Below, piece after piece: positions 55,011 to 61,937 of a DNA stretch of 64,000 nucleotides. The DNA lies in assembly GCA_020636005.1 (NCBI GenBank), contig JACJYR010000001.1, positions 1,064,001-1,128,000 of the forward strand, given 5' to 3'. The notes beneath the pieces are model-generated. The model ran no database searches. It saw only the letters and a program-made list of their open reading frames with translations, and was not told where the DNA came from. Position 1 is the first letter of the stretch; each line of letters begins with the position of its first letter. Position numbers and translations under genes: made by a program. The stretch comes from Lewinellaceae bacterium (GTDB taxonomy: Bacteria > Bacteroidota > Bacteroidia > Chitinophagales > Saprospiraceae).

Positions 55011-56018
55011 TCATTCTTTAAAACTCGTATAATCCCCGATACTGATGTCTGACACCCGGCCCGCATAATCCACATGGCTACCGATCATCGAATCGGCAAA
55101 CATGGCATTGCGTACGGAGGTATTGTTCTGAATAACGCTGTTTTTGATGTTTGAGTTGTTAATGACCGATTGGTGGCCCACGGAAACATGCGGCCCAATA
55201 ACGGAATTGAGTATTCTGGCCCCCGTGCCGATAAAACACGGTTCAATGACCACGGAATTTTCAATGACCGCCGAATCGTGGTGCAGTTGCTCACTGGCCG
55301 ATTTGATTTCCAGCATCCGGCGGTTGGTGTCGATGATGTTCTGCTTGTTGCCGCAGTCGAGCCATTCCTCGATGCCTGCCGCCCGGAATTTGTACCCGCC
55401 GCTTTTCATGTTCTCCAGCACGGAGGTGATCTGGAATTCGCCCTTGTCCTTGATGTTGCCGTCAATCAGCGCCTGTATCTGATCGCGTAGCAGTTCGCCC
55501 TCCCGCACGTAGTACAGCCCGACGATGGCGAGGTCGGAGACGAACACGGGCGATTTTTCCACAAAGTCGGTGATGATGTTGGCCCCATTGGTTTTCACTA
55601 CGCCGAAAGAAGACGGGTCTTCCACTTTTTTCACCCAGATGATGCCTTCTTCATTGGTGTCGAAATGGAAATCCGCCTTGAACAGCGTATCGGAAAAAGC
55701 GATAAAAACGTTGCCGTTCAGGCTTTCCTTGGCGCATAGGATGGCATGGGCGACGCCGAGCGGCTGGGTCTGGTAGTAGATTTTGCCTTTTGCACCAAAG
55801 CGCTCGGCAATATGGATCAATTCCTTTTCTACCGCCGTTCCAAAATCGCCCGTAATGAAGGCGATTTCTTCCACCTGGCCATTGTAGCCTTCCGTCAGAT
55901 CCTCGACGATGCGCTGCACCATAGGTTTTCCGGCGATGGGGATGAGCGGCTTCGGAACCGTGAGCGTGTGCGGACGCAGGCGGGTGCCCCTGCCTGCCAT
56001 AGGGATGATAATTTTCAT
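55011..56018 (-). CDS. Sugar-1-phosphate nucleotidyltransferase with left-handed beta-helix
   Basis: The product is 335 residues. The N-terminal GT-A-like domain begins with MAGRGTRLRPHT and VPKPLIPIAGKP, the NTP-binding and sugar-phosphate motifs. Asp in FIAFSDTL binds the metal. The C-terminal ~85 residues are hexapeptide repeats (VVIEPCFIGTGARI, VIGPHVSVGHQS) forming a beta-helix. This suits glucose-1-phosphate thymidylyltransferase or a related NDP-sugar pyrophosphorylase; the exact nucleotide cannot be decided. The enzyme supplies activated sugars for cell-surface polysaccharides, in line with the flippase gene at 61938. It precedes the TPR gene and follows the dUTPase gene on the same strand. 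Confidence 0.92.
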   Translation of the reverse strand: MKIIIPMAGRGTRLRPHTLTVPKPLIPIAGKPMVQRIVEDLTEGYNGQVEEIAFITGDFGTAVEKELIHIAERFGAKGKIYYQTQPLGVAHAILCAKESLNGNVFIAFSDTLFKADFHFDTNEEGIIWVKKVEDPSSFGVVKTNGANIITDFVEKSPVFVSDLAIVGLYYVREGELLRDQIQALIDGNIKDKGEFQITSVLENMKSGGYKFRAAGIEEWLDCGNKQNIIDTNRRMLEIKSASEQLHHDSAVIENSVVIEPCFIGTGARILNSVIGPHVSVGHQSVINNSNIKNSVIQNNTSVRNAMFADSMIGSHVDYAGRVSDISIGDYTSFKE

Positions 56019-56103
56019 TATTTAGGTCATTTTAGTTTGGTGAAACATTCCAAGGCCTTACTGTCAAAATCTGTTCCTCCATTCTCCCATCTCTCATTCC
56101 GCT

Positions 56104-56535
56104 TTACCTGCCCGTGCTGCCAAAACCGCCAGTGCCCCGCTCCGTCCCTGTGAGTTCCTCCGCTTCCTGCCATTCGATGCGTTGATATTGCGCCACCACC
56201 ATCTGGGCAATGCGCTCCCCTGGTTCCACTATCTGCGTCTCTTTGGACAAATTGACCATGATGACCTTGATTTCCCCACGGTAATCGCTGTCAATCGTGC
56301 CAGGGGGGTTTACCAGCGTCAAGCCTTTTTTGATGGAAAGCCCGCTGCGGGGGCGCACCTGCGCCTCGTAGCCCACGGGCAGTTCGATGAAAAGCCCGGT
56401 GGGTACCAGTGTCCTTTCCAACGAACCCAGCGATAGGGGCTTTTCGATATTGGCCCGCAGATCCATGCCTGCGCTGCCGTCCGTTTCGTATTGCGGGAGT
56501 GGGTAGGGGGAGTGGTTGATAATTTTTACTTGCAT
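56104..56535 (-). CDS. dut: dUTP pyrophosphatase
   Basis: The product is 143 residues from the ATG at 56535, the usual length. In-frame ATGs at 56559 and 56682 are less likely. All five dUTPase motifs are present: AGMDLRA, RPRSGLS, GTIDSDYRGEIKV, GERIAQMVV and the C-terminal RGTGGFGSTG that closes over the active site. The trimeric enzyme hydrolyses dUTP to dUMP and keeps uracil out of DNA. The sugar nucleotidyltransferase gene starts 85 bases downstream of the stop, so an operon with it and the TPR gene is likely (dut - NTase - TPR). Confidence 0.96.
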   Translation of the reverse strand: MQVKIINHSPYPLPQYETDGSAGMDLRANIEKPLSLGSLERTLVPTGLFIELPVGYEAQVRPRSGLSIKKGLTLVNPPGTIDSDYRGEIKVIMVNLSKETQIVEPGERIAQMVVAQYQRIEWQEAEELTGTERGTGGFGSTGR

Positions 56536-56576
56536 GCTGGTTTTGGTAAAATGGCTCATCGGGAAATTTGGCGGCA

Positions 56577-56584
56577 CAAAGATA
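56577..56584 (-). promoter_or_regulatory. TAnnTTTG promoter element of the dut operon
   Basis: On the minus strand TATCTTTG matches the -7 consensus exactly. It lies 41 bases upstream of the dUTPase ATG, giving a leader of ~35 bases. No clear -33 box is visible. Confidence 0.35.
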
Positions 56585-56776
56585 AGAGGATTGAGGACTT
56601 TGGGCCGGCGCCCAAAGCCGAAAAAGAAAAAGTGGATCGAGCGGCAACCACCCGGGTTTTCCCAATAAAAAAAATCCAGCACATGCAGGCAGGCACGGAT
56701 TGATGGCCTGTCCTGAAATCAGGTTGCCCTGAACAAAACTCCCCTCCCCCACCCAAACCTTTGGTGGCAAAACCGG

Positions 56777-56823
56777 TGTAAAACAGTGTAAAGGAAATGT
56801 AAAAGCCTGTTTTCCCATGTAAA
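56777..56823 (+). promoter_or_regulatory. Four phased TGTAAA direct repeats, putative operator
   Basis: TGTAAA starts at 56777, 56787, 56798 and 56818, spacing 10, 11 and 20 bp, i.e. on one face of the helix. The last two are extended identical words ATGTAAAAGC. They end 7 bp before the -7 element of the gene that encodes an OmpR-type winged-helix protein, whose family binds 10-11-bp direct repeats. Confidence 0.5.
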
Positions 56824-56830
56824 AGCGCCT

Positions 56831-56838
56831 TAGCTTTG
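56831..56838 (+). promoter_or_regulatory. TAnnTTTG element abutting the start of the winged-helix regulator gene
   Basis: TAGCTTTG matches the -7 consensus exactly but ends only 4 bases before the ATG at 56843. Transcription would start at or next to the ATG, implying a leaderless message. Confidence 0.45.
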
Positions 56839-56842
56839 TAGC

Positions 56843-57790
56843 ATGGTCGCAACAACTACTTCCATTAAAATATTGCCCCTGACGGTCGTCCTGATAGGGG
56901 CGCTGGCCCTGCAGTTGGTTTGGCTGCCCAAAAAGACAGAGGTGGAGCAGCGGCAATATTTGGACAAAATCAACCTCTCGCTGCGGCAGGTGGGTCACCG
57001 CCTGCTGGCCAACGAAGGGAATACGACGGAGGCCATCGCCCCGGTACAGCAGCTTGCTGCGAACGAGTTTATGTTCACCCTGAAAAACCATATCAATTAC
57101 GACAGCTTGCCTGTTTTTCTCAAAAGCGCCTTTGATGAATACGGCATTTCGGAAGATTACCTCGTATCCGTCAAAGATTGCGGGCAAACCGACTTGCTTT
57201 TGCTGGGCTTCGCCAGCCAGGAAGCCGGGCAGCAAGGCGGTTTGACTTGTTTGGGCCGTGATCAAAGCCTGGAGTGTATGAACATCCATGTGGTGTTCCC
57301 GGAATTGGCGGCTGGCGGGGCGGGGAACGGCCTGCTGAAAAGCCTGCTATGGGGCAGCATCCTGCTAGCTTTGGCTTATCTTATTTTTTCGTTTTTTAAA
57401 CAAAGAAAACAGCAGGCAGCAATACCTGTTCTTTCAACCATAGCAACCGAAAAAGTACATGCACCAAATACGGACAAACCAGACAGCCCGATCCGGTTTG
57501 GCCGTTCTTCGTTCGATGTGGCCAACCAGACTTTGCAGACGGGCGAAACCCGCCAGGAACTGACTTTCCGGGAGGCCAAGCTCTTGCATTTGTTCTGTAA
57601 AAACACCAATCAACTGCTCGACCGCAATTTCATTTTACAGGAGGTTTGGGAGGACGAAGGGGTGATTGTCGGTCGCAGCCTGGATGTGTTTGTTTCCCGT
57701 TTGCGGAAAATATTGAAAAACGATGATTCCGTAAAAATTGCCAATGTACATGGCGTTGGGTACCGCTTCGAAATCATTGATAATCATTAA
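56843..57790 (+). CDS. Membrane-bound OmpR-type winged-helix regulator with periplasmic sensor
   Basis: The product is 315 residues. The topology is unusual for a transcription factor: membrane helix 1 (residues ~8-28), a ~135-residue periplasmic domain, membrane helix 2 (~168-186), then a cytoplasmic C-terminal winged-helix (residues ~220-313, with LTFREAKLLHLFCKNTNQLLDR, GRSLDVFVSRLRKIL and the typical end VHGVGYRFEI). This is the Trans_reg_C fold of OmpR/PhoB. There is no receiver or kinase domain, so it appears to be a one-component sensor that carries signals across the membrane directly, similar in logic to ToxR/CadC but with the sensor between two helices. The converging lipoprotein gene at 57946 is a candidate target or partner. 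Confidence 0.88.
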   Translation: MVATTTSIKILPLTVVLIGALALQLVWLPKKTEVEQRQYLDKINLSLRQVGHRLLANEGNTTEAIAPVQQLAANEFMFTLKNHINYDSLPVFLKSAFDEYGISEDYLVSVKDCGQTDLLLLGFASQEAGQQGGLTCLGRDQSLECMNIHVVFPELAAGGAGNGLLKSLLWGSILLALAYLIFSFFKQRKQQAAIPVLSTIATEKVHAPNTDKPDSPIRFGRSSFDVANQTLQTGETRQELTFREAKLLHLFCKNTNQLLDRNFILQEVWEDEGVIVGRSLDVFVSRLRKILKNDDSVKIANVHGVGYRFEIIDNH

Positions 57791-57841
57791 CTTTCAAATC
57801 CCAGCCGGGTTGCAGGGTCGGGGATGGGTGTTGAAGTAGAT

Positions 57842-57888
57842 AAGGCTTATAAAGTTGATTATCAACCCTTATCAACTTTATAAACCTT
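57842..57888. terminator. A/T-rich hairpin between convergent genes
   Basis: AAGGCTTATAAAGTTGAT (57842-57859) pairs with 57871-57888 at 17 of 18 positions (one C.A mismatch), across an 11-base loop. It lies ~50 bases after the regulator stop and ~60 before the next stop. The second arm continues into another ATCAACCC word, so alternate folds are possible. Confidence 0.5.
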
Positions 57889-57945
57889 ATCAACCCAGCC
57901 TAACACGGCGGTTCAAGAGTCATTTAGATTGCTCCTTCATCCTCT

Positions 57946-60150
57946 TCATTGGCCATTCCCAAACAAAGCCTTAGGTGCCTTATAGTTTTTTACCCAAACC
58001 TCTATAGGAGGAGTGTTGACACCAATGTTGTAAGCCAGCAGTTTCCACGCATTGTTTTCGTATTTGAGCAGGCCGATGGCATGGTCTGCAAAGGGTTTGC
58101 CCTTCGAATCTTTGGCATAATCGGTTTTGCTGTAATCTATGGCCTTGCCGTCGGCCTGTTTGGGCCGGGCGCTGATATAGGCAAAATTACCGCTGGCCTG
58201 GTAGCTGGCCAGTTCCAGTTGCGTGGGGGTTTTCAGCTTTTTGCCGACGGCTGCGTTCATCGCCTCGATGGCCGCTTTTTTGCGCACCCATTTCGCCCCG
58301 TCAATGGATTCGTCTATTACCGTCCTCACCTCTCCGCGCATGCCCATGCCCGTTTCGCCGGTGGTTTTCAGATCCAATTTGTCGGGGATGGTTGCTTGCC
58401 GGAGGAGGGCAGCCTGCAGTTCCTTGCGGAGATTTTCCAAGGCCACTTTTTTACCATTGAGCGTGATTTCGCCTTTAGGGTTCAGGGTGACAGCAGGTGT
58501 GGTAGAACTTGAGGCGGGAGCAGCTTTGACGGGGGCGGGAGATTTAGCCGACGTTTTCACTTTGCCCGGTTCGGTGGAGGGTTGGGCTGGGGCGGCGGTT
58601 TTAGTGGGTTTTGCCAATTGGTTTTTCAACGCTTCGTACTCATCCCGGACAGCGCCCGATGTGCCCATCATGCAGCCGTTGGTCTGTATTCCGGGCAACT
58701 GTTTTGCGCCATTTTTTTGTAGGTCTTCCAACACGGGGCGTAGGTTGGCCATGAGCGCCTGGATGTCCTTCACCTGGTTGCCGAGCCAAAAAAGTTCGCC
58801 CCGCTCGTTGCAGTCCACCGAGAGGGGCAGCACGGCCGGGGTGCTTTCCCCCGGGCTGGGCAGGGCGTAGCTGATGGTAGGACCGTCATTGGCATTCGGG
58901 CTTTCCTCGATGAGGTTGCACTGGATGCTGTAACGTTTCCCCCTGAACTGGCTGGCGGGCACCTCGGCCAGGCCGCAGGAAAGCAGGTTGTCTTCGGAAG
59001 ATTTGCGGCCGCTGTACACGTTTATCAGCAACCGGAAATCCTTGTCTTTCAGCTTGTCCAGTTCCGTTTTTGAAAATTTTAATCCCTCGAAACGGGCCAG
59101 GCGCTGGTTGCCGGAGAGTTCTATGTCCTTGTTCATTAAGCCCATCTGCCCTGTTTCGTCCTCGTCCTTCGGGTCGCTGGGGAAACCGTAAAACATAGCG
59201 GCCACGATGATGGTCTCCTTCTTTTTTTGGAGCAGCTGGCTGGCCCTGGCGCTCGTCCTGACCTCTATTTCAAAAGTGGGGACAACCACTTGGCCGCCCT
59301 GGATTTCAAATAAATCCTCTGCCGAACCGGTATCCTCTTGCTGTGATGATGCTGCGGTGGCCAGTTTCAAGTTGTCGCCTATTTCGGAAAAAGGAACCAT
59401 TAGCTCACTGCTGCCCATTGCATAAGGGGCAACTTCATAAGGGTCGTATTGAAGGTAGATGCCGCTCTGGATCAGGGCAAAATTTCTCGGCAAGGCAAAT
59501 GGAAAGGTTTCATCAAAATCAAACCCGTTGGTGAAAATTTCGGCCCGCTCCTTTCGGAAATAGCGCTCGGCCAAACTTAGCATGGCCGCCTTGTCCTTCA
59601 CCACATCGTCCCAGGTGAGCTTGCGGCCCGTTTGCGAATCCAAGGTGGCGAAGAGGCTCGTCTGGCTGCCGTGCGCCCCGCCCTGGAAAGAATTGCCGCT
59701 GATGGCAATGCTCAAGTACTGGCTGTCCCTGCGCACCACATCCGAGCCGCTGCTGGCAGTGAACGCGCCGTACATAGCCGAACCGTTGTAGGTTTCGTGC
59801 GTGGCGAAAAAAACTTTTGCCCCCTCTTCCAGCGTGGCAGCTTTCACGTTTTCCTCCGGCGAGCCGCCCGTGAGGATGCCGATGAGGTAGCCGTTGACGT
59901 ATTTCGCCACGCTGTCTTTCAGCGCCTGGGTGCCGGTCGTCACGACGGGGTAATCAAAATCAATGTAAGCGCAGTTGGTGCGGTCTTCGTAAACACTGTC
60001 GCAGTCCGTGCCTTTTTGGTCCCGAAAGCGCATGGTTTCAACTTCGGGGACATAGATGGCAGTATTCGATGGGACTGTGTTTTTCTTACAACCGTTCCAT
60101 ACAAGCGTGCTTAACACCAACAATACGAGATTGATGAAATGGGTCTTCAT
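57946..60150 (-). CDS. Lipoprotein with DUF4163/DUF3298 region and two ExbD-like domains
   Basis: The product is 734 residues with a lipoprotein signal (FINLVLLVLSTLVWNGC, Cys21, less canonical lipobox). Residues ~50-260 match the RsiV-type DUF4163/DUF3298 layout (YVNGYLIGILTGGSPEENV, GGAHGSQTSLFATLDSQTGR, PFSEIGDNLK). A middle part (~285-410) is beta-rich. Residues ~441-513 (VDCNERGELFWLGNQVKD) and ~553-622 (VTLNPKGEITLNGKKVALEN then GEVRTVIDESIDG) both resemble the periplasmic domain of ExbD/TolR, with the G-E-I-x-LNG strand and the L..L helix. A Pro/Ala/Lys-rich linker separates them. The C-terminal ~110 residues are a separate fold with Trp in AWKLLAYNIG. The combination is unknown to me. 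It is a stand-alone gene. Confidence 0.78.
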   Translation of the reverse strand: MKTHFINLVLLVLSTLVWNGCKKNTVPSNTAIYVPEVETMRFRDQKGTDCDSVYEDRTNCAYIDFDYPVVTTGTQALKDSVAKYVNGYLIGILTGGSPEENVKAATLEEGAKVFFATHETYNGSAMYGAFTASSGSDVVRRDSQYLSIAISGNSFQGGAHGSQTSLFATLDSQTGRKLTWDDVVKDKAAMLSLAERYFRKERAEIFTNGFDFDETFPFALPRNFALIQSGIYLQYDPYEVAPYAMGSSELMVPFSEIGDNLKLATAASSQQEDTGSAEDLFEIQGGQVVVPTFEIEVRTSARASQLLQKKKETIIVAAMFYGFPSDPKDEDETGQMGLMNKDIELSGNQRLARFEGLKFSKTELDKLKDKDFRLLINVYSGRKSSEDNLLSCGLAEVPASQFRGKRYSIQCNLIEESPNANDGPTISYALPSPGESTPAVLPLSVDCNERGELFWLGNQVKDIQALMANLRPVLEDLQKNGAKQLPGIQTNGCMMGTSGAVRDEYEALKNQLAKPTKTAAPAQPSTEPGKVKTSAKSPAPVKAAPASSSTTPAVTLNPKGEITLNGKKVALENLRKELQAALLRQATIPDKLDLKTTGETGMGMRGEVRTVIDESIDGAKWVRKKAAIEAMNAAVGKKLKTPTQLELASYQASGNFAYISARPKQADGKAIDYSKTDYAKDSKGKPFADHAIGLLKYENNAWKLLAYNIGVNTPPIEVWVKNYKAPKALFGNGQ

Positions 60151-60308
60151 TTTTAAGAAATTTCAGTTTAAAAAAAGGAAAGAATAGTTGGGCGAGATGT
60201 CAGTTATAATAACTGGGGGAATTGGAAAGGTAAAGGTATGCAATAGTTTAATACGCTGATTATCCGAAGTTTGGGCAGGTTCAAATATTTATTTCGGAAA
60301 TATCAGAC

Positions 60309-60331
60309 TGGCCAGGTTGGCCAGGTTGGCC
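60309..60331 (+). repeat. Short tandem run of a 9-bp word
   Basis: TGGCCAGGT occurs 2.6 times in tandem ~160 bases upstream of the DUF3298 lipoprotein start. It is non-coding. Confidence 0.7.
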
Positions 60332-60373
60332 TTATCTCAAAAATACTACCCACACAGCACGCTGCCCAACTTT

Positions 60374-60486
60374 TAGTAACGATGAAAAAATAACTTCACC
60401 ATTTTGATTTTGAAAACCCAGCAATGGAGAGGTTTTTTAAAAATAATCCCGATGTGAAATCGGGATTATTTTTCCTTCGATCCTTA
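60374..60486 (+). repeat. Copy E of the dispersed 113-bp two-hairpin element
   Basis: It starts TAGTAACGATGAAAAAATAA and ends TTCCTTCGATCCTTA with TA edges. Main stem perfect. The loop GTGAA is inverted relative to copies A, B and D. It lies between the M42 peptidase stop and the lipoprotein start, both on the minus strand. Confidence 0.9.
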
Positions 60487-60506
60487 GCCCACAAAAACAC
60501 AACATC

Positions 60507-61556
60507 TCATCTAAACCCCCAATCATATTGATCCAATTCCAACACGCTATATTTCAATAATTCAATACAATTGCGGATATCTTCCTTGTGTACCATTTCG
60601 ATAACAGAATGTATATGGCGGGTAGGAATGGAAATAGCACCTGTAATGGCCCCGCTCTTGCCGGATCGCTGCATTCCATACGCATCGGTTGCGCCTCCGG
60701 TGAGTATTTCAGGCTGCCATTTCACGTTGTGCTTTTTTGCCAATTCTTTCAGGAAATTCACCATGCGGTAATCGCTGATGACACCGCTGTCCATGATTTT
60801 GATGGCGGCGCCGTAGCCAAGTTTGGTGATCATTTCATGCGGCTGGGCACTGGGCACATCGAATGCGATGGTGGTGTCGAGGGCAATGCCGAAATCGGGG
60901 TCAATGCGGTGGGTAGCTGAAATCGCCCCCCGGATGCCCACTTCCTCCTGCACGGTAAAAACAGCATAAAGATCGTAGGGCAGTTCCTGCCCCTGCAATT
61001 CTTTCAGCGCTTCGATGAGCATATACACCGACACCCGGTTATCAATGCTTTTGCCGTTCACGCAATCGCCGATTTCAATCATTTCCCGCTCCCGGGTGAT
61101 GGGGTCCCCAACGGAGACAACCTCTTCCACCTGGGCCTTGCTCATGCCCAAATCCACGAAATAGTCCTGAATTTGCGGGGGCTTGTTGCGCTCCTCCTGC
61201 TTCATGATGTGGATGGGCTTGCTGCCCATCACGCCGATGAGGTCTTTTTTCCCGTGAACAATAACCCTTTGTGCGGTAAGGGTTTTGGCATCGAAGCCGC
61301 CGAGCGTGTGGATGCGCAGGAAGCCGTCGTCGTCAATGTGGGTGACGATGAAGCTGATCTCGTCGAGGTGGGCGGCCACCATTACCTTTTTGGGCGTTTT
61401 GCCTTTCTTTAGGGCGATGATGCTGCCCATCGTGTCCACTGTTACTTCGTCCACGAGCGGGGCCACTTCCTGTAGCACGAATTCACGGATGCGTTGCTCG
61501 AACCCTGGCGCTCCAGGCACTTCACAAATTTTTTTTAGCAGAGAAATATTCACCAT
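60507..61556 (-). CDS. M42 family metallo-aminopeptidase
   Basis: The product is 349 residues. The di-zinc ligands fit the M42 signature: His63 and Asp65 in AAHLDEISFI, Asp in NGKSIDNR, the Glu-Glu pair in FTVQEEVGIRGA, Asp in ALDTT and His in RHIHSVIE. There is no signal peptide, so it acts in the cytoplasm as a large tetrahedral peptidase that trims peptides (TET-like). It complements the envelope peptidases and the peptide importer in this window. It may share a promoter with nothing else; a G/C-rich hairpin lies just upstream of its start. Confidence 0.93.
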   Translation of the reverse strand: MVNISLLKKICEVPGAPGFEQRIREFVLQEVAPLVDEVTVDTMGSIIALKKGKTPKKVMVAAHLDEISFIVTHIDDDGFLRIHTLGGFDAKTLTAQRVIVHGKKDLIGVMGSKPIHIMKQEERNKPPQIQDYFVDLGMSKAQVEEVVSVGDPITREREMIEIGDCVNGKSIDNRVSVYMLIEALKELQGQELPYDLYAVFTVQEEVGIRGAISATHRIDPDFGIALDTTIAFDVPSAQPHEMITKLGYGAAIKIMDSGVISDYRMVNFLKELAKKHNVKWQPEILTGGATDAYGMQRSGKSGAITGAISIPTRHIHSVIEMVHKEDIRNCIELLKYSVLELDQYDWGFR

Positions 61557-61571
61557 TTAGTCGGCAGTTGG

Positions 61572-61644
61572 TAGCCTCCCCCCGCCCCCTCCAAAGGAGG
61601 GGGAGTTGCGTCACCCCTTCTTTGGAGGGGGCGGGGGGAGGCTA
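61572..61644. repeat. 73-bp hairpin with perfect 25-bp G/C-rich arms
   Basis: Arms 61572-61596 and 61620-61644 are perfect complements. The left arm begins TAGCCTCCCC and holds CCCCCTCCAAAG. The 23-base loop is itself partly G-rich. It lies directly upstream of the M42 gene start and before the flippase gene. It is REP/MITE-like. Confidence 0.85.
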
Positions 61645-61747
61645 AAATTTTGTTGGAAATGCAGTTTTTGGAAGGGCGAAGTTAGCGCAATGTTATCTTT
61701 TGCAAATATGATTTGGGTTATTTTGAGCACTTTTGCGCAATTCCTGT

Positions 61748-61936
61748 CTTGAGTCCGCAGTCGGCAGCCCGAAGTCGGCAGCCCGCAGTGGAAGTTGGCA
61801 GGTTGTGGTTGGGCAAAAGGGCTTGCAAACTGGGAAATCTGCGGAAACACAACCATCTTTCTTTTTTTCACTTCCAGTTTGACCAACACCTTCCCGACTG
61901 CCAACTGCATACTGCCGACTGCAAACCGCCAACTGA
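61748..61936 (+). repeat. Degenerate GTCGGCAG / ACTGCCGAC words upstream of the flippase gene
   Basis: Words of the form (A/G)GTCGGCAGCCCG and TGCCAACTGCATACTGCC recur five or six times around an A/T-rich centre. They are non-coding in spite of an open upstream extension of the flippase frame. Confidence 0.6.
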
Positions 61937-61937
61937 A

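Noticed and set aside
28322..60486. Reading each dispersed element simply as an intrinsic terminator
   Set aside because: The hairpin does have A and T flanks, but copies A, B and F lie between divergent genes where nothing needs ending, and the similarity extends across 113 bp including a second stem and terminal repeats.
61713..61937. An N-terminal extension of the flippase
   Set aside because: It runs through GTCGGCAG-type words. Family members start at the MSLLKKLAGE motif.
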